A stretch of 64,000 bases of DNA from Streptomyces sp. NRRL B-1140 (GTDB taxonomy: Bacteria; Actinomycetota; Actinomycetes; Streptomycetales; Streptomycetaceae): assembly GCF_001280065.1 (NCBI RefSeq), contig NZ_LGEA01000001.1, positions 124,001 to 188,000 of the forward strand. The letters are read 5' to 3'. How positions within the stretch are numbered: position 1 is the stretch's first letter; each line of letters opens with the position of its first letter. The notes beneath the pieces are model-generated. The model had not been told where the DNA came from, searched no databases, and worked only from the letters and a program-made list of their open reading frames with translations. Below, in pieces: positions 24,342-32,804 of this stretch. The position numbers and the translations under genes were made by a program.

Positions 24342-26039
24342 ATGGCCGCCACCCCGCAGAAGCCTGCCGCCGCGACTCCCCGCCGCAAGGTGAGCCGTCA
24401 CCGCGGTGAGGGTCAGTGGGCCGTGGGGCACCACACCCCACTGAACGGCAACGAGCAGTTCAAGAAGGACGACGACGGTCTCAATGTGCGGACACGCATT
24501 GAGACGATCTACTCCAAGCGGGGCTTCGACTCGATCGACCCCAACGACCTGCGCGGCCGCATGCGCTGGTGGGGTCTGTACACCCAGCGCAGGCCCGGCA
24601 TCGACGGGGGCAAGACGGCCGTCCTGGAGCCGGAGGAGCTGGACGACGAGTACTTCATGCTGCGCGTCCGGATCGACGGCGGTGCGCTGACCACGCGACA
24701 GCTTCGGGTCATCGGCGAGATCTCGCAGGAGTTCGCGCGCGGCACCGCCGACATCACGGACCGGCAGAACGTCCAGTACCACTGGATCCGGATCGAGGAC
24801 GTGCCCGAGATCTGGAACCGGCTGGAGGGCGTCGGCCTGTCGACGGTCACCGCCTGCGGCGACACCCCGCGTGTGATGATCGGCTCGCCGGTGGCGGGCA
24901 TCGCCGAGGACGAGATCATCGACGCCACCCCGGCGCTGGAGGAGATGAAGCGCCGGGTCCTGAACAACCCTGCGTACTCGAACCTCCCCCGGAAATTCAA
25001 GACGGCCATCTCGGGTTCGCCCCTGCTGGACGTGGTGCACGAGATCAACGACGTCGCGTTCGTCGGCGTCGAGCACCCCGAGCACGGCCCCGGCTTCGAC
25101 GTGTGGGTCGGCGGCGGCCTGTCCACCAACCCCAAGCTGGGCGTGCGCCTCGGCACCTGGGTCTCGATCGACGACGTCCCGGACGTGTACGAGGGCGTCA
25201 TCTCGATCTTCCGCGACTACGGCTACCGCCGGCTGCGCACCCGCGCCCGTCTGAAGTTCCTCGTCGCCGACTGGGGCGCGGAGAAGTTCCGGCAGGTCCT
25301 GGAGGACGAGTACCTGAAGCGCAAGCTGACCGACGGCCCGGCCCCCGAGCAGCCGTCGCAGCAGTGGCGCGACCACATCGGTGTGCACCGGCAGAAGGAC
25401 GGCCGGTTCTACGTCGGCTTCGCCCCGCGCGTGGGACGCGTCGACGGCGCGACGATCACGAAGATCGCCGACCTCGCCGAGGCCCACGGCTCGGGCCGGG
25501 TGCGGACCACCGTCGAGCAGAAGATGATCGTCCTCGACGTCGAGGAGAACCAGGTCGAGTCGCTCGTCGAGGCCCTGGAGGCGCTCGACCTGACCGCCCG
25601 GCCCTCCACGTTCCGGCGCGGCACCATGGCCTGCACCGGCATCGAGTTCTGCAAGCTCGCCATCGTCGAGACCAAGCAGCGCGGCGCGCAGCTGATCGAC
25701 GAACTGGAGCGCCGCCTGCCGGACTTCGACGAGCCGCTCACCATCAACCTCAACGGCTGCCCGAACGCCTGCGCCCGTATCCAGGTGGCGGACATCGGTC
25801 TCAAGGGCCAGCTCATGCTCGACGACCAGGGCGAGCAGGTCGAGGGCTACCAGGTGCACCTGGGCGGGGCACTGGGCCTGGAAGCCGGCTTCGGCCGCAA
25901 GGTGCGCGGCCTGAAGGTCACCTCCGACGAGCTGCCGGACTACATCGAGCGCGTCCTGAAGCGGTTCCAGGCCGAGCGCGAGGACGGCGAGCGGTTCGCC
26001 ACCTGGGCGGCGCGGGCCGGCGAGGAGGCCCTGTCGTGA
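24342..26039 (+). CDS. sirA: Ferredoxin-dependent sulfite reductase
   Basis: 565 residues from the ATG at 24342 (GAAGGACG 9 nt upstream). It reduces sulfite to sulfide with six electrons from ferredoxin. The siroheme/4Fe-4S ligands are Cys431, Cys437 (TMACTGIEFC) and Cys473, Cys477 (NLNGCPNAC). Tyr80 (WWGLYTQR) and Cys172 (VTACGDTPR) occupy the places of the Tyr-Cys crosslink of the M. tuberculosis sulfite reductase SirA/NirA, which supports sulfite rather than nitrite as substrate, as does the cys operon context. The next gene overlaps its stop by 4 nt (GTGA). A leader peptide and palindrome precede it. The symbol is by analogy; it could also be listed as nirA or cysI. Confidence 0.93.
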   Translation: MAATPQKPAAATPRRKVSRHRGEGQWAVGHHTPLNGNEQFKKDDDGLNVRTRIETIYSKRGFDSIDPNDLRGRMRWWGLYTQRRPGIDGGKTAVLEPEELDDEYFMLRVRIDGGALTTRQLRVIGEISQEFARGTADITDRQNVQYHWIRIEDVPEIWNRLEGVGLSTVTACGDTPRVMIGSPVAGIAEDEIIDATPALEEMKRRVLNNPAYSNLPRKFKTAISGSPLLDVVHEINDVAFVGVEHPEHGPGFDVWVGGGLSTNPKLGVRLGTWVSIDDVPDVYEGVISIFRDYGYRRLRTRARLKFLVADWGAEKFRQVLEDEYLKRKLTDGPAPEQPSQQWRDHIGVHRQKDGRFYVGFAPRVGRVDGATITKIADLAEAHGSGRVRTTVEQKMIVLDVEENQVESLVEALEALDLTARPSTFRRGTMACTGIEFCKLAIVETKQRGAQLIDELERRLPDFDEPLTINLNGCPNACARIQVADIGLKGQLMLDDQGEQVEGYQVHLGGALGLEAGFGRKVRGLKVTSDELPDYIERVLKRFQAEREDGERFATWAARAGEEALS

Positions 26040-26215
26040 GCGAGCGGATGGCCCCGTTCTACTGCCCCTACTGCGGGGACGAGGACCTGCGCCCCAGCGA
26101 GGAGGGGCACGGCGCGTGGGAATGCGCGGCGTGCAGTCGAGCCTTTCAGCTGAAGTTCCTCGGGCTGCTGGCCCAGGGGCTGAAGCGATCCGATTCCGGA
26201 GGGGCACAGATATGA
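26036..26215 (+). CDS. Small zinc-ribbon protein in the sulfur operon
   Basis: 59 residues from a GTG overlapping the sulfite reductase stop (GTGA); its own stop overlaps the cysH start (ATGA). Two CxxC knuckles, FYCPYCGDED near residues 10-13 and ECAACSRAF near 30-33, predict a single structural zinc or Fe-S site. No family name is known to me, but the tight overlaps at both ends show it is translated with sulfite reductase and APS reductase, and it seems to be kept at this position in streptomycetes. It may be a maturation or electron-transfer helper. Confidence 0.85.
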   Translation: MSERMAPFYCPYCGDEDLRPSEEGHGAWECAACSRAFQLKFLGLLAQGLKRSDSGGAQI

Positions 26216-26922
26216 CGACCGTTCAGGACGAGCGCACCGCCGAGGATTTGAAGAAGCTCGCCGAGCAGGCGGGCCGCGACCTGGAGGACGCTTCCGCGCT
26301 GGAGATCCTCACGTGGGCGGCCGAGACGTTCGGCAAGCGCTTCTGCGTGACCTCGTCGATGGAGGACGCGGTGGTCGCCCACCTCGCCTCGCGCGCCATG
26401 CCCGGCGTCGACGTGGTCTTCCTCGACACCGGCTACCACTTCGAGGAGACCATCGGCACCCGTGACGCGGTCGACGCCGTGATGGACGTCAACGTCATCA
26501 CGCTCACCCCGCGCCAGACGGTCGCCGAGCAGGACGCCGAGTACGGCCCGAAGCTGCACGACCGCAACCCCGACCTGTGCTGCAAGCTGCGCAAGGTGCA
26601 GCCGCTGGAAGAGGGCCTGAAGGACTACCAGGCCTGGGCGACCGGTCTGCGCCGCGACGAGTCCCCGACCCGGGCGAACACCCCGGTGGTCGGCTGGGAC
26701 GAGAAGCGGCAGAAGGTCAAGATCTCCCCCATCGCCCGCTGGACCCAGGACGACGTGGACTCCTACGTCACCGAACACGGCGTGCTCACCAACCCGCTGC
26801 TGATGGACGGCTACGCCTCCGTCGGCTGCGCCCCCTGCACCCGCCGGGTCCTTCAGGGCGAGGACGCCCGGGCCGGCCGCTGGGCGGGCCGCAGCAAGAC
26901 CGAGTGCGGGCTGCACGGATGA
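26212..26922 (+). CDS. cysH: Adenylyl-sulfate (APS/PAPS) reductase
   Basis: 236 residues; ATG at 26212 with GGAGGGG upstream. It reduces APS (or PAPS) to sulfite with thioredoxin. The PP-loop-like SSMEDAVVAHL and VVFLDTGYHFEET motifs bind the nucleotide. The paired Cys123-Cys124 (DLCCKLRKV) with Cys206 and Cys209 (GCAPC) are the 4Fe-4S ligands that mark the assimilatory APS-type enzymes, and Cys232 in ECGLHG is the catalytic residue. The start overlaps the zinc-ribbon stop. Because cysC lies next door, PAPS is also made, but the cluster cysteines point to APS as main substrate. Confidence 0.95.
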   Translation: MTTVQDERTAEDLKKLAEQAGRDLEDASALEILTWAAETFGKRFCVTSSMEDAVVAHLASRAMPGVDVVFLDTGYHFEETIGTRDAVDAVMDVNVITLTPRQTVAEQDAEYGPKLHDRNPDLCCKLRKVQPLEEGLKDYQAWATGLRRDESPTRANTPVVGWDEKRQKVKISPIARWTQDDVDSYVTEHGVLTNPLLMDGYASVGCAPCTRRVLQGEDARAGRWAGRSKTECGLHG

Positions 26923-26945
26923 CGACGACGATTCAGGAGAGTGAC

Positions 26946-27482
26946 GTGACGACCGGAGCCACCGTCTGGCTCACGGGTCTGCCGAGCGCCGGCAAGACCA
27001 CGATCGCCCACGAACTGGCCGGCCGCCTGCGCGAGGAGGGCCACCGGGTCGAGGTGCTCGACGGCGACGAGATCCGCGAGTTCCTCTCGGCGGGCCTCGG
27101 CTTCGGCCGCGAGGACCGGCACACCAACGTGCAGCGCATCGGCTTCGTCGCCGAGCTACTCGCCCGCAACGGCGTGCTGGCCCTCGTCCCGGTCATCGCG
27201 CCGTACCAGGACAGCCGCGAGGCGGTGCGCAAGCGCCACCAGGCGAACGGCACCTCCTACGTCGAGGTGCACGTGGCCACGCCGGTCGAGGTGTGCAGCG
27301 AGCGTGACGTGAAGGGTCTCTACGCCAAGCAGGCCGCGGGCGAGCTCACCGGGCTCACCGGGGTCGACGACCCGTACGAGGCGCCCGAGACGCCCGACCT
27401 GCGCATCGAGTCGCAGAACCAGACCGTGCAGGAGTCCGCGGCGTCCGTGTACGCCCTGCTCAGCGAAAGGGGACTGGCATGA
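26946..27482 (+). CDS. cysC: Adenylyl-sulfate kinase
   Basis: 178 residues from the GTG at 26946, which has AGGAGA 5 nt upstream; an ATG at 26919 overlapping the cysH stop (ATGA) would add 9 residues but has a poor site. It phosphorylates APS to PAPS. P-loop GLPSAGKTT near residue 10, GDEIREFLSAGLGFGREDR and the SERDVKGLYAKQAAGE sequence are typical of APS kinase. Stop overlaps the cysD start by 4 nt. PAPS would feed sulfotransferases or CysH. Confidence 0.93.
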   Translation: MTTGATVWLTGLPSAGKTTIAHELAGRLREEGHRVEVLDGDEIREFLSAGLGFGREDRHTNVQRIGFVAELLARNGVLALVPVIAPYQDSREAVRKRHQANGTSYVEVHVATPVEVCSERDVKGLYAKQAAGELTGLTGVDDPYEAPETPDLRIESQNQTVQESAASVYALLSERGLA

Positions 27483-28417
27483 CGACGACCGTCGCCACCG
27501 TTTCCGAGGGAACCGAAAGCCCGTACGCGCTCTCCCACCTCGACGCCCTCGAGTCCGAGGCGGTGCACATCTTCCGCGAGGTGGCGGGCGAGTTCGAGCG
27601 GCCGGTGATCCTCTTCTCCGGCGGCAAGGACTCCATCGTCATGCTGCACCTGGCGCTGAAGGCGTTCCGGCCGGCGGCTGTGCCCTTCTCGCTGCTGCAC
27701 GTGGACACCGGGCACAACTTCCCGGAGGTCCTCGACTACCGCGACCGCACGGTCGAGAAGCACGGGCTGCGGCTGCACGTGGCCTCTGTGCAGGACTACA
27801 TCGACCGCGGTGTCCTCAAGGAGCGTCCGGACGGCACCCGCAACCCGCTGCAGACGCTTCCGCTGACCGAGAAGATCCAGGCGGAGAAGTTCGACGCCGT
27901 CTTCGGTGGCGGCCGCCGCGACGAGGAGAAGGCCCGGGCCAAGGAGCGGGTGTTCTCGCTGCGCGACGAGTTCTCCCAGTGGGACCCGCGCCGGCAGCGC
28001 CCGGAGCTGTGGAACCTGTACAACGGCCGGCACGCGCCCGGCGAGCACGTCCGCGTCTTCCCGCTGTCCAACTGGACCGAGCTGGACGTCTGGCAGTACA
28101 TCGCCCGCGAGGGCATCGAACTGCCGCAGATCTACTACGCGCACGAGCGCGAGGTGTTCTCCCGCAGCGGCATGTGGCTGACCGCCGGCGAGTGGGGCGG
28201 GCCGAAGGACGGCGAGACCGTCGAGAAGCGCCTGGTCCGCTACCGGACCGTGGGTGACATGTCCTGCACCGGCGCGGTGGACTCCGACGCCGACACCATC
28301 GAGAAGGTGATCGTCGAGATCGCCGCCTCCCGGCTCACCGAGCGCGGCGCCACCCGCGCCGACGACAAGATGTCCGAGGCCGCGATGGAAGACCGCAAGC
28401 GCGAGGGGTACTTCTAG
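27479..28417 (+). CDS. cysD: Sulfate adenylyltransferase subunit 2
   Basis: 312 residues. The ATP pyrophosphatase loop SGGKDS is in VILFSGGKDSIVMLHL near residue 50, and AVFGGGRRDEEKARAKER and DEFSQWDPRRQRPELWNLYN follow in the usual order. CysD makes APS from sulfate and ATP with the GTPase CysN, which follows 3 nt later. The start overlaps the cysC stop (ATGA), so translation is coupled. Length and C-terminus are those of the normal enzyme. Confidence 0.96.
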   Translation: MTTTVATVSEGTESPYALSHLDALESEAVHIFREVAGEFERPVILFSGGKDSIVMLHLALKAFRPAAVPFSLLHVDTGHNFPEVLDYRDRTVEKHGLRLHVASVQDYIDRGVLKERPDGTRNPLQTLPLTEKIQAEKFDAVFGGGRRDEEKARAKERVFSLRDEFSQWDPRRQRPELWNLYNGRHAPGEHVRVFPLSNWTELDVWQYIAREGIELPQIYYAHEREVFSRSGMWLTAGEWGGPKDGETVEKRLVRYRTVGDMSCTGAVDSDADTIEKVIVEIAASRLTERGATRADDKMSEAAMEDRKREGYF

Positions 28418-28419
28418 AG

Positions 28420-29754
28420 ATGAGCACCATCACCACCGAGGAACTCGCGGAGACCACCCTGCTGCGGTTCGCCACCGCGGGCTCCGTCGACGACGGCAAG
28501 TCCACCCTGGTCGGGCGGCTGCTGCACGACTCCAAGTCGGTGCTCACCGACCAGCTGGAGGCCGTGGAGCGCGTCTCCGCGAGCCGGGGCCAGGAGGCGC
28601 CGGACCTCGCGCTGCTCACCGACGGCCTGCGGGCCGAGCGGGAGCAGGGCATCACCATCGACGTGGCCTACCGCTACTTCGCCACGCCCCTGCGGCGGTT
28701 CATCCTCGCCGACACCCCCGGCCATGTGCAGTACACGCGGAACATGGTCACCGGCGCCTCCACCGCGGAGCTGACGGTGATCCTGGTCGACGCCCGCAAC
28801 GGCGTGGTCGAGCAGACCCGCCGGCACGCCGCCATCGCCGCGCTGCTGCGCGTGCCGCACGTGGTTCTCGCCGTCAACAAGATGGACCTGGTCGGCTACG
28901 AGGAGAAGGTGTTCGCCGCCATCGCCGAGGAGTTCACGGCGTACGCGACCGAGCTGGGCGTCCCCGAGGTCACCGCGATCCCGATCTCGGCGCTCGTCGG
29001 CGACAACGTGGTGGAGCCGTCCGCGAACATGGACTGGTACGGCGGCCCGACCGTGCTGGAGCACCTGGAGACGGTCCCGGTCAGCCACGACCTCAGCCAC
29101 TGCCACGCCCGGCTGCCCGTGCAGTACGTGATCCGTCCCCAGGGTTCGGAACACCCGGACTACCGGGGCTACGCCGGTCAGATCGCGGCCGGTTCCTTCC
29201 GCGTCGGCGAGTCCGTCACGGTACTGCCGTCGGGCCGCGCCTCGAAGATCTCCGGCATCGATCTCCTGGGCGAGCCGGTCGACGTGGCCTGGACGACGCA
29301 GTCGGTGACCCTCCTGCTGGAGGACGACATCGACATCTCGCGCGGCGACCTGATCGTGCCGAGCAAGGACGCGCCCGCGACCACGCAGGACATCGAGGCG
29401 ACGGTCTGCCATGTCGCCGACGCCCCGCTGACGGTCGGGCACCGGGTGCTGCTCAAGCACGGCACCCGCACGGTCAAGGCGATCGTCAAGGACATCCCGT
29501 CCCGTCTCACGCTCGACGACCTGTCCCTGCACCCGCACCCGGGACAGCTCGTCGCCAACGACATCGGCCGGGTGAAGGTCCGTACCGCCGAGCCGCTGCC
29601 GGTCGACTCCTACGCCGACTCGCGCCGCACCGGCTCGTTCATCCTGATCGACCCGAACGACGGCCAGACCCTCACCGCCGGCATGGTCGGCGAGTCCTTC
29701 GCGGCCCCCGAGCCGGTCAAGGACGAGTCCGAGGACGACGGGTGGGACTTCTGA
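28420..29754 (+). CDS. cysN: Sulfate adenylyltransferase subunit 1 (GTPase)
   Basis: 444 residues. G1 GSVDDGKSTLVGRLLHD, G3 DTPGHVQYTRNMVTG, G4 NKMD and G5 ISAL mark an EF-Tu-like GTPase, and domains II and III complete the sulfurylase regulatory subunit. GTP hydrolysis drives APS synthesis in the CysDN complex. It is not fused to APS kinase (unlike NodQ-type proteins), consistent with the separate cysC. A Glu/Asp-rich C-terminus (KDESEDDGWDF) precedes the stop. Confidence 0.95.
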   Translation: MSTITTEELAETTLLRFATAGSVDDGKSTLVGRLLHDSKSVLTDQLEAVERVSASRGQEAPDLALLTDGLRAEREQGITIDVAYRYFATPLRRFILADTPGHVQYTRNMVTGASTAELTVILVDARNGVVEQTRRHAAIAALLRVPHVVLAVNKMDLVGYEEKVFAAIAEEFTAYATELGVPEVTAIPISALVGDNVVEPSANMDWYGGPTVLEHLETVPVSHDLSHCHARLPVQYVIRPQGSEHPDYRGYAGQIAAGSFRVGESVTVLPSGRASKISGIDLLGEPVDVAWTTQSVTLLLEDDIDISRGDLIVPSKDAPATTQDIEATVCHVADAPLTVGHRVLLKHGTRTVKAIVKDIPSRLTLDDLSLHPHPGQLVANDIGRVKVRTAEPLPVDSYADSRRTGSFILIDPNDGQTLTAGMVGESFAAPEPVKDESEDDGWDF

Positions 29755-29755
29755 C

Positions 29756-29860
29756 ATGACCTCCCCCGACTTCTACTCCACGTTCGCGAAGGAGGGCGGC
29801 CGCGTCGGCAGCGGTGCTCTCGGCAGCGGGCAGGGCGGAGTGGCGCGATGTGTGCGCTGA
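29756..29860 (+). CDS. Possible 34-residue peptide between cysN and ssuA
   Basis: ATG one base after the cysN stop; it reads MTSPDFYSTFAKEGGRVGSG and ends GGVARCVR. A second overlapping frame (29848-29937) begins MCALTYAHCLRALTPH. Neither has a good ribosome site or a known family, but both carry Cys codons ahead of the sulfonate transporter and one could be a second leader peptide. Low confidence; the 221-bp gap may be only an untranslated spacer. Confidence 0.2.
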   Translation: MTSPDFYSTFAKEGGRVGSGALGSGQGGVARCVR

Positions 29861-29976
29861 CGTACGCGCACTGCCTGCGCGCCCTCACCCCCCACCGCCG
29901 TAGACGAAAACCTGCCGACCTCCCGGCCACGACCTGAAAGACCGTGACCGCCGGGCCTCCGAGAGGACCACCTCCC

Positions 29977-31080
29977 GTGCCTGCTTCATCCACTCTGCGC
30001 CGCGGTTTCGCGGTCGTCGCCGCACTTCCCCTGCTCACTCTGGCCGCCTGCGGCTACGGCTCCGAGGCCAAGGACGACGGCGCCGCCAAGGTCGCCGCCG
30101 GGGCCAAGAAGATCGAGGGTCTCGACACCGTCAAGATCGGCTACTTCGGCAACCTGACCCACGGCACCGCGCTGGTGGGCATGCAGAAGGGCATCTTCCA
30201 GAAGGCTCTCGGCGCCACCAAGGTCGAGCCGGCCATCTTCAACGCCGGCCCCTCGGAGATCGAGGCCCTCAACTCCAAGTCCATCGACATCGGCTGGATC
30301 GGCCCCTCCCCCGCGATCAACGGCTACACCAAGTCCGCGGGCAAGAACCTGCGCATCATCGGCGGTTCGGCGTCCGGCGGGGTGAAGCTGGTCGTCAACC
30401 CGGACAAGATCAAGTCGCTGAAGGACGTCAAGGGCAAGCGGATCGCCACCCCGCAGCTCGGCAACACGCAGGACGTGGCCTTCCTCAACTGGGCCGCGGA
30501 GCAGGGCTGGAAGGTCGACCCGCAGAGCGGCAAGGGTGACGTCACGGTCGTCCGCAGCGACAACAAGGTCACCCCGGACGCCTTCAAGTCCGGTTCGATC
30601 GACGGCGGCTGGGTGCCGGAGCCGACCGCCTCGAAGCTGGTCGCCGAGGGCGGCAAGGTGCTGCTCGACGAGTCGACGCTGTGGCCGGACAAGAAGTTCG
30701 TGATCACGAACATCATCGTGCGGCAGGACTTCCTCAAGGAGCACCCTAAGGTCGTGGAGGCCGTGCTCAAGGGCTCGGTCGAGACCAACAAGTGGATCAA
30801 CTCCAACCCGGACGAGGCGAAGGCGGCGGCGAACAAGCTGCTGGAGCAGGAAACCGGCAAGGCGCTGCCGGCCGACGTGCTGGACCCGGCGTGGAAGTCG
30901 ATCCGGTTCACCGACGACCCGCTGGCCTCCACCCTCAACACCGAGGCGGAGCACGCGGTGAAGGCGGGGCTGCTGCAGAAGCCGGACCTGAAGGGCATCT
31001 ACGACCTGGCGCCGCTGAACAAGGTCCTGAAGGCCGAGGGCGAGCCCGCGGTCGACGACGCCGGTCTCGGCGTGAAGTAA
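29977..31080 (+). CDS. ssuA: Aliphatic sulfonate/sulfate-ester ABC transporter substrate-binding lipoprotein
   Basis: 367 residues from the GTG at 29977 with GAGAGGA 9 nt upstream; a longer start at 29944 lacks a site. A signal peptide ends in a lipobox (LTLAAC) near residue 25, so the protein is anchored outside the membrane. The binding fold has KIGYFGNLTHGTALVGMQKG, FNAGPSEIEALNSKSIDIGW and GWVPEPTASKLVAEG, typical of SsuA/TauA/NrtA-type proteins. It delivers sulfonates, or perhaps sulfate esters, to SsuBC. Location after cysN in one direction places it under sulfur control. Confidence 0.88.
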   Translation: MPASSTLRRGFAVVAALPLLTLAACGYGSEAKDDGAAKVAAGAKKIEGLDTVKIGYFGNLTHGTALVGMQKGIFQKALGATKVEPAIFNAGPSEIEALNSKSIDIGWIGPSPAINGYTKSAGKNLRIIGGSASGGVKLVVNPDKIKSLKDVKGKRIATPQLGNTQDVAFLNWAAEQGWKVDPQSGKGDVTVVRSDNKVTPDAFKSGSIDGGWVPEPTASKLVAEGGKVLLDESTLWPDKKFVITNIIVRQDFLKEHPKVVEAVLKGSVETNKWINSNPDEAKAAANKLLEQETGKALPADVLDPAWKSIRFTDDPLASTLNTEAEHAVKAGLLQKPDLKGIYDLAPLNKVLKAEGEPAVDDAGLGVK

Positions 31081-31127
31081 GCCCGGTCCGAAGCCGCATT
31101 GTGAAGAGTTCCCAGGAGGTGACGACC

Positions 31128-31916
31128 ATGGCCACGACCCTCACCAAGGCCGCCGACGGCACCGAGTCGGCCACGCACGCCGCCCGGATCGAGCACGTGT
31201 CGAAGTCGTATCCGGGCCCCGCCGGACAGCAGCTCGTCCTGGACGACATCACCCTCGATGTCGCGCCCGGAGAGTTCGTCACCCTCCTGGGGGCCTCGGG
31301 CTGCGGCAAGTCCACGCTGCTCAACCTGGTGGCGGGCCTGGACCGCCCCAGCGCCGGCGAGATCACCACGGACGGCCGTCCGGCGCTGATGTTCCAGGAG
31401 CACGCGCTGTTCCCGTGGCTGACCGCGGGCAAGAACATCGAACTCGCCCTGAAGCTGCGGGGCGTGCCGAAGGCCGAGCGCCGGGAGCGGGCCGAGGAAC
31501 TGCTCGAACTGGTCCGGCTGAAGGGCGCCCACGGCAAGCGGGTGCACGAGCTGTCGGGCGGTATGCGCCAGCGTGTGGCGCTGGCGCGTGCGCTCGCGCA
31601 GGAGAGCAAGCTGCTGCTGATGGACGAGCCGTTCGCGGCGCTGGACGCCATCACGCGGGATGTACTGCACGACGAGCTGACCCGCATCTGGCGCGAGACG
31701 CAGGTGTCCGTCCTGTTCGTCACGCACAACGTGCGCGAGGCGGTGCGCCTCGCGCAGCGGGTGGTGCTGCTGTCGTCCCGCCCCGGGCGGATCGCGCGGG
31801 AGTGGACGGTCGGCATCCCGCATCCGCGCCGCATCGAGGACACCGCCGTGGCGGAGCTGTCCGTCGAGATCACCGAAGAACTGCGTGGGGAGATCCGCCG
31901 TCATGGCCAGCACTGA
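31128..31916 (+). CDS. ssuB: Sulfonate ABC transporter ATP-binding protein
   Basis: 262 residues; the ATG at 31128 follows CAGGAGGTG at an ideal distance. Walker A GASGCGKST, signature LSGGMRQRV, Walker B LLLMDEP and the H-loop FVTHN are present, with the PALMFQEHALFPWLTAGKNI Q-loop of the nitrate/sulfonate/taurine subfamily. It powers SsuC. The end overlaps the permease start by 14 nt. Confidence 0.9.
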   Translation: MATTLTKAADGTESATHAARIEHVSKSYPGPAGQQLVLDDITLDVAPGEFVTLLGASGCGKSTLLNLVAGLDRPSAGEITTDGRPALMFQEHALFPWLTAGKNIELALKLRGVPKAERRERAEELLELVRLKGAHGKRVHELSGGMRQRVALARALAQESKLLLMDEPFAALDAITRDVLHDELTRIWRETQVSVLFVTHNVREAVRLAQRVVLLSSRPGRIAREWTVGIPHPRRIEDTAVAELSVEITEELRGEIRRHGQH

Positions 31917-32799
31917 TTCGACGACCGTCGCCAAGGACGGCAACGATCTCGCCGGTCTCGAGGCGGGCCTCGACGCGCTGGAGACGCGGCAGACGAGCCG
32001 GGTCCCGTTCCGGCAGACCTTCACCCAGAAGATCCTGCCGCCCGTCCTCGCCGTGGCGCTGGTGCTGGCGGTCTGGCAGGCGCTCGTCTCCTTCAAGGTC
32101 GTCGACGACCCGACCAAGCTGCCCGCGCCGTCCGCGGTGTGGGACGTCGTGCAGACGGCGTGGCTCCAGGGCGAGTTGCTCGGCTACATCTGGACCAGCG
32201 TCTCGCGCGGTCTGCTCGGGTTCCTCCTCGCCCTGGTGATCGGCACACCGCTGGGCCTGATCGTGGCCCGGGTGAAGTTCATCCGTGCGGCGATCGGCCC
32301 GATCCTGTCGGGCCTGCAGTCCCTGCCGTCGGTCGCCTGGGTGCCGCCGGCGGTGATCTGGCTGGGCCTGAACAACTCGATGATGTACGCGGTGATCCTG
32401 CTCGGCGCGGTCCCCTCGATCGCCAACGGCCTGGTGTCGGGCGTCGACCAGGTGCCGCCGCTGTTCCTGCGCGCGGGCCGCACGCTCGGCGCCACGGGTC
32501 TGAAGGGCACCTGGCACATCGTCCTGCCCGCGGCACTGCCCGGCTACGTGGCGGGTCTGAAGCAGGGGTGGGCCTTCTCCTGGCGCTCCCTGATGGCCGC
32601 CGAGATCATCGCGTCCTTCCCCGACCTCGGCGTGGGCCTGGGCCAGCTGCTGGAGAACGGCCGCAACGCCAGCGACATGGCCATGGTGTTCGAGGCGATC
32701 CTGCTGATCCTGATCGTCGGCATCGCCATCGACCTGCTGATCTTCAGCCCGCTGGAGCGGTGGGTGCTGCGCAGCCGCGGCCTGCTGGTCAAGAGCTGA
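31903..32799 (+). CDS. ssuC: Sulfonate ABC transporter permease
   Basis: 298 residues with six transmembrane helices after a 40-residue cytoplasmic N-tail. The BPD inner-membrane segment contains LRAGRTLGATGLKGTWHIVLP, the EAA-type coupling loop of sulfonate/taurine/nitrate permeases, and LPSVAWVPPAVIWLGLNN is the family signature. Start overlaps ssuB. The cognate monooxygenase (ssuD) is not in this window. Confidence 0.9.
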   Translation: MASTDSTTVAKDGNDLAGLEAGLDALETRQTSRVPFRQTFTQKILPPVLAVALVLAVWQALVSFKVVDDPTKLPAPSAVWDVVQTAWLQGELLGYIWTSVSRGLLGFLLALVIGTPLGLIVARVKFIRAAIGPILSGLQSLPSVAWVPPAVIWLGLNNSMMYAVILLGAVPSIANGLVSGVDQVPPLFLRAGRTLGATGLKGTWHIVLPAALPGYVAGLKQGWAFSWRSLMAAEIIASFPDLGVGLGQLLENGRNASDMAMVFEAILLILIVGIAIDLLIFSPLERWVLRSRGLLVKS

Positions 32800-32804
32800 G
32801 TCCC

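Noticed and set aside
26919..26945. ATG at 26919 as cysC start
   Set aside because: It overlaps the cysH stop neatly but has a weak ribosome site; the GTG at 26946 has AGGAGA 5 nt upstream and matches the family N-terminus.
29848..29937. 29-codon frame starting MCALTYAHC between cysN and ssuA
   Set aside because: No ribosome site and it overlaps another candidate; kept only as part of a low-score finding.
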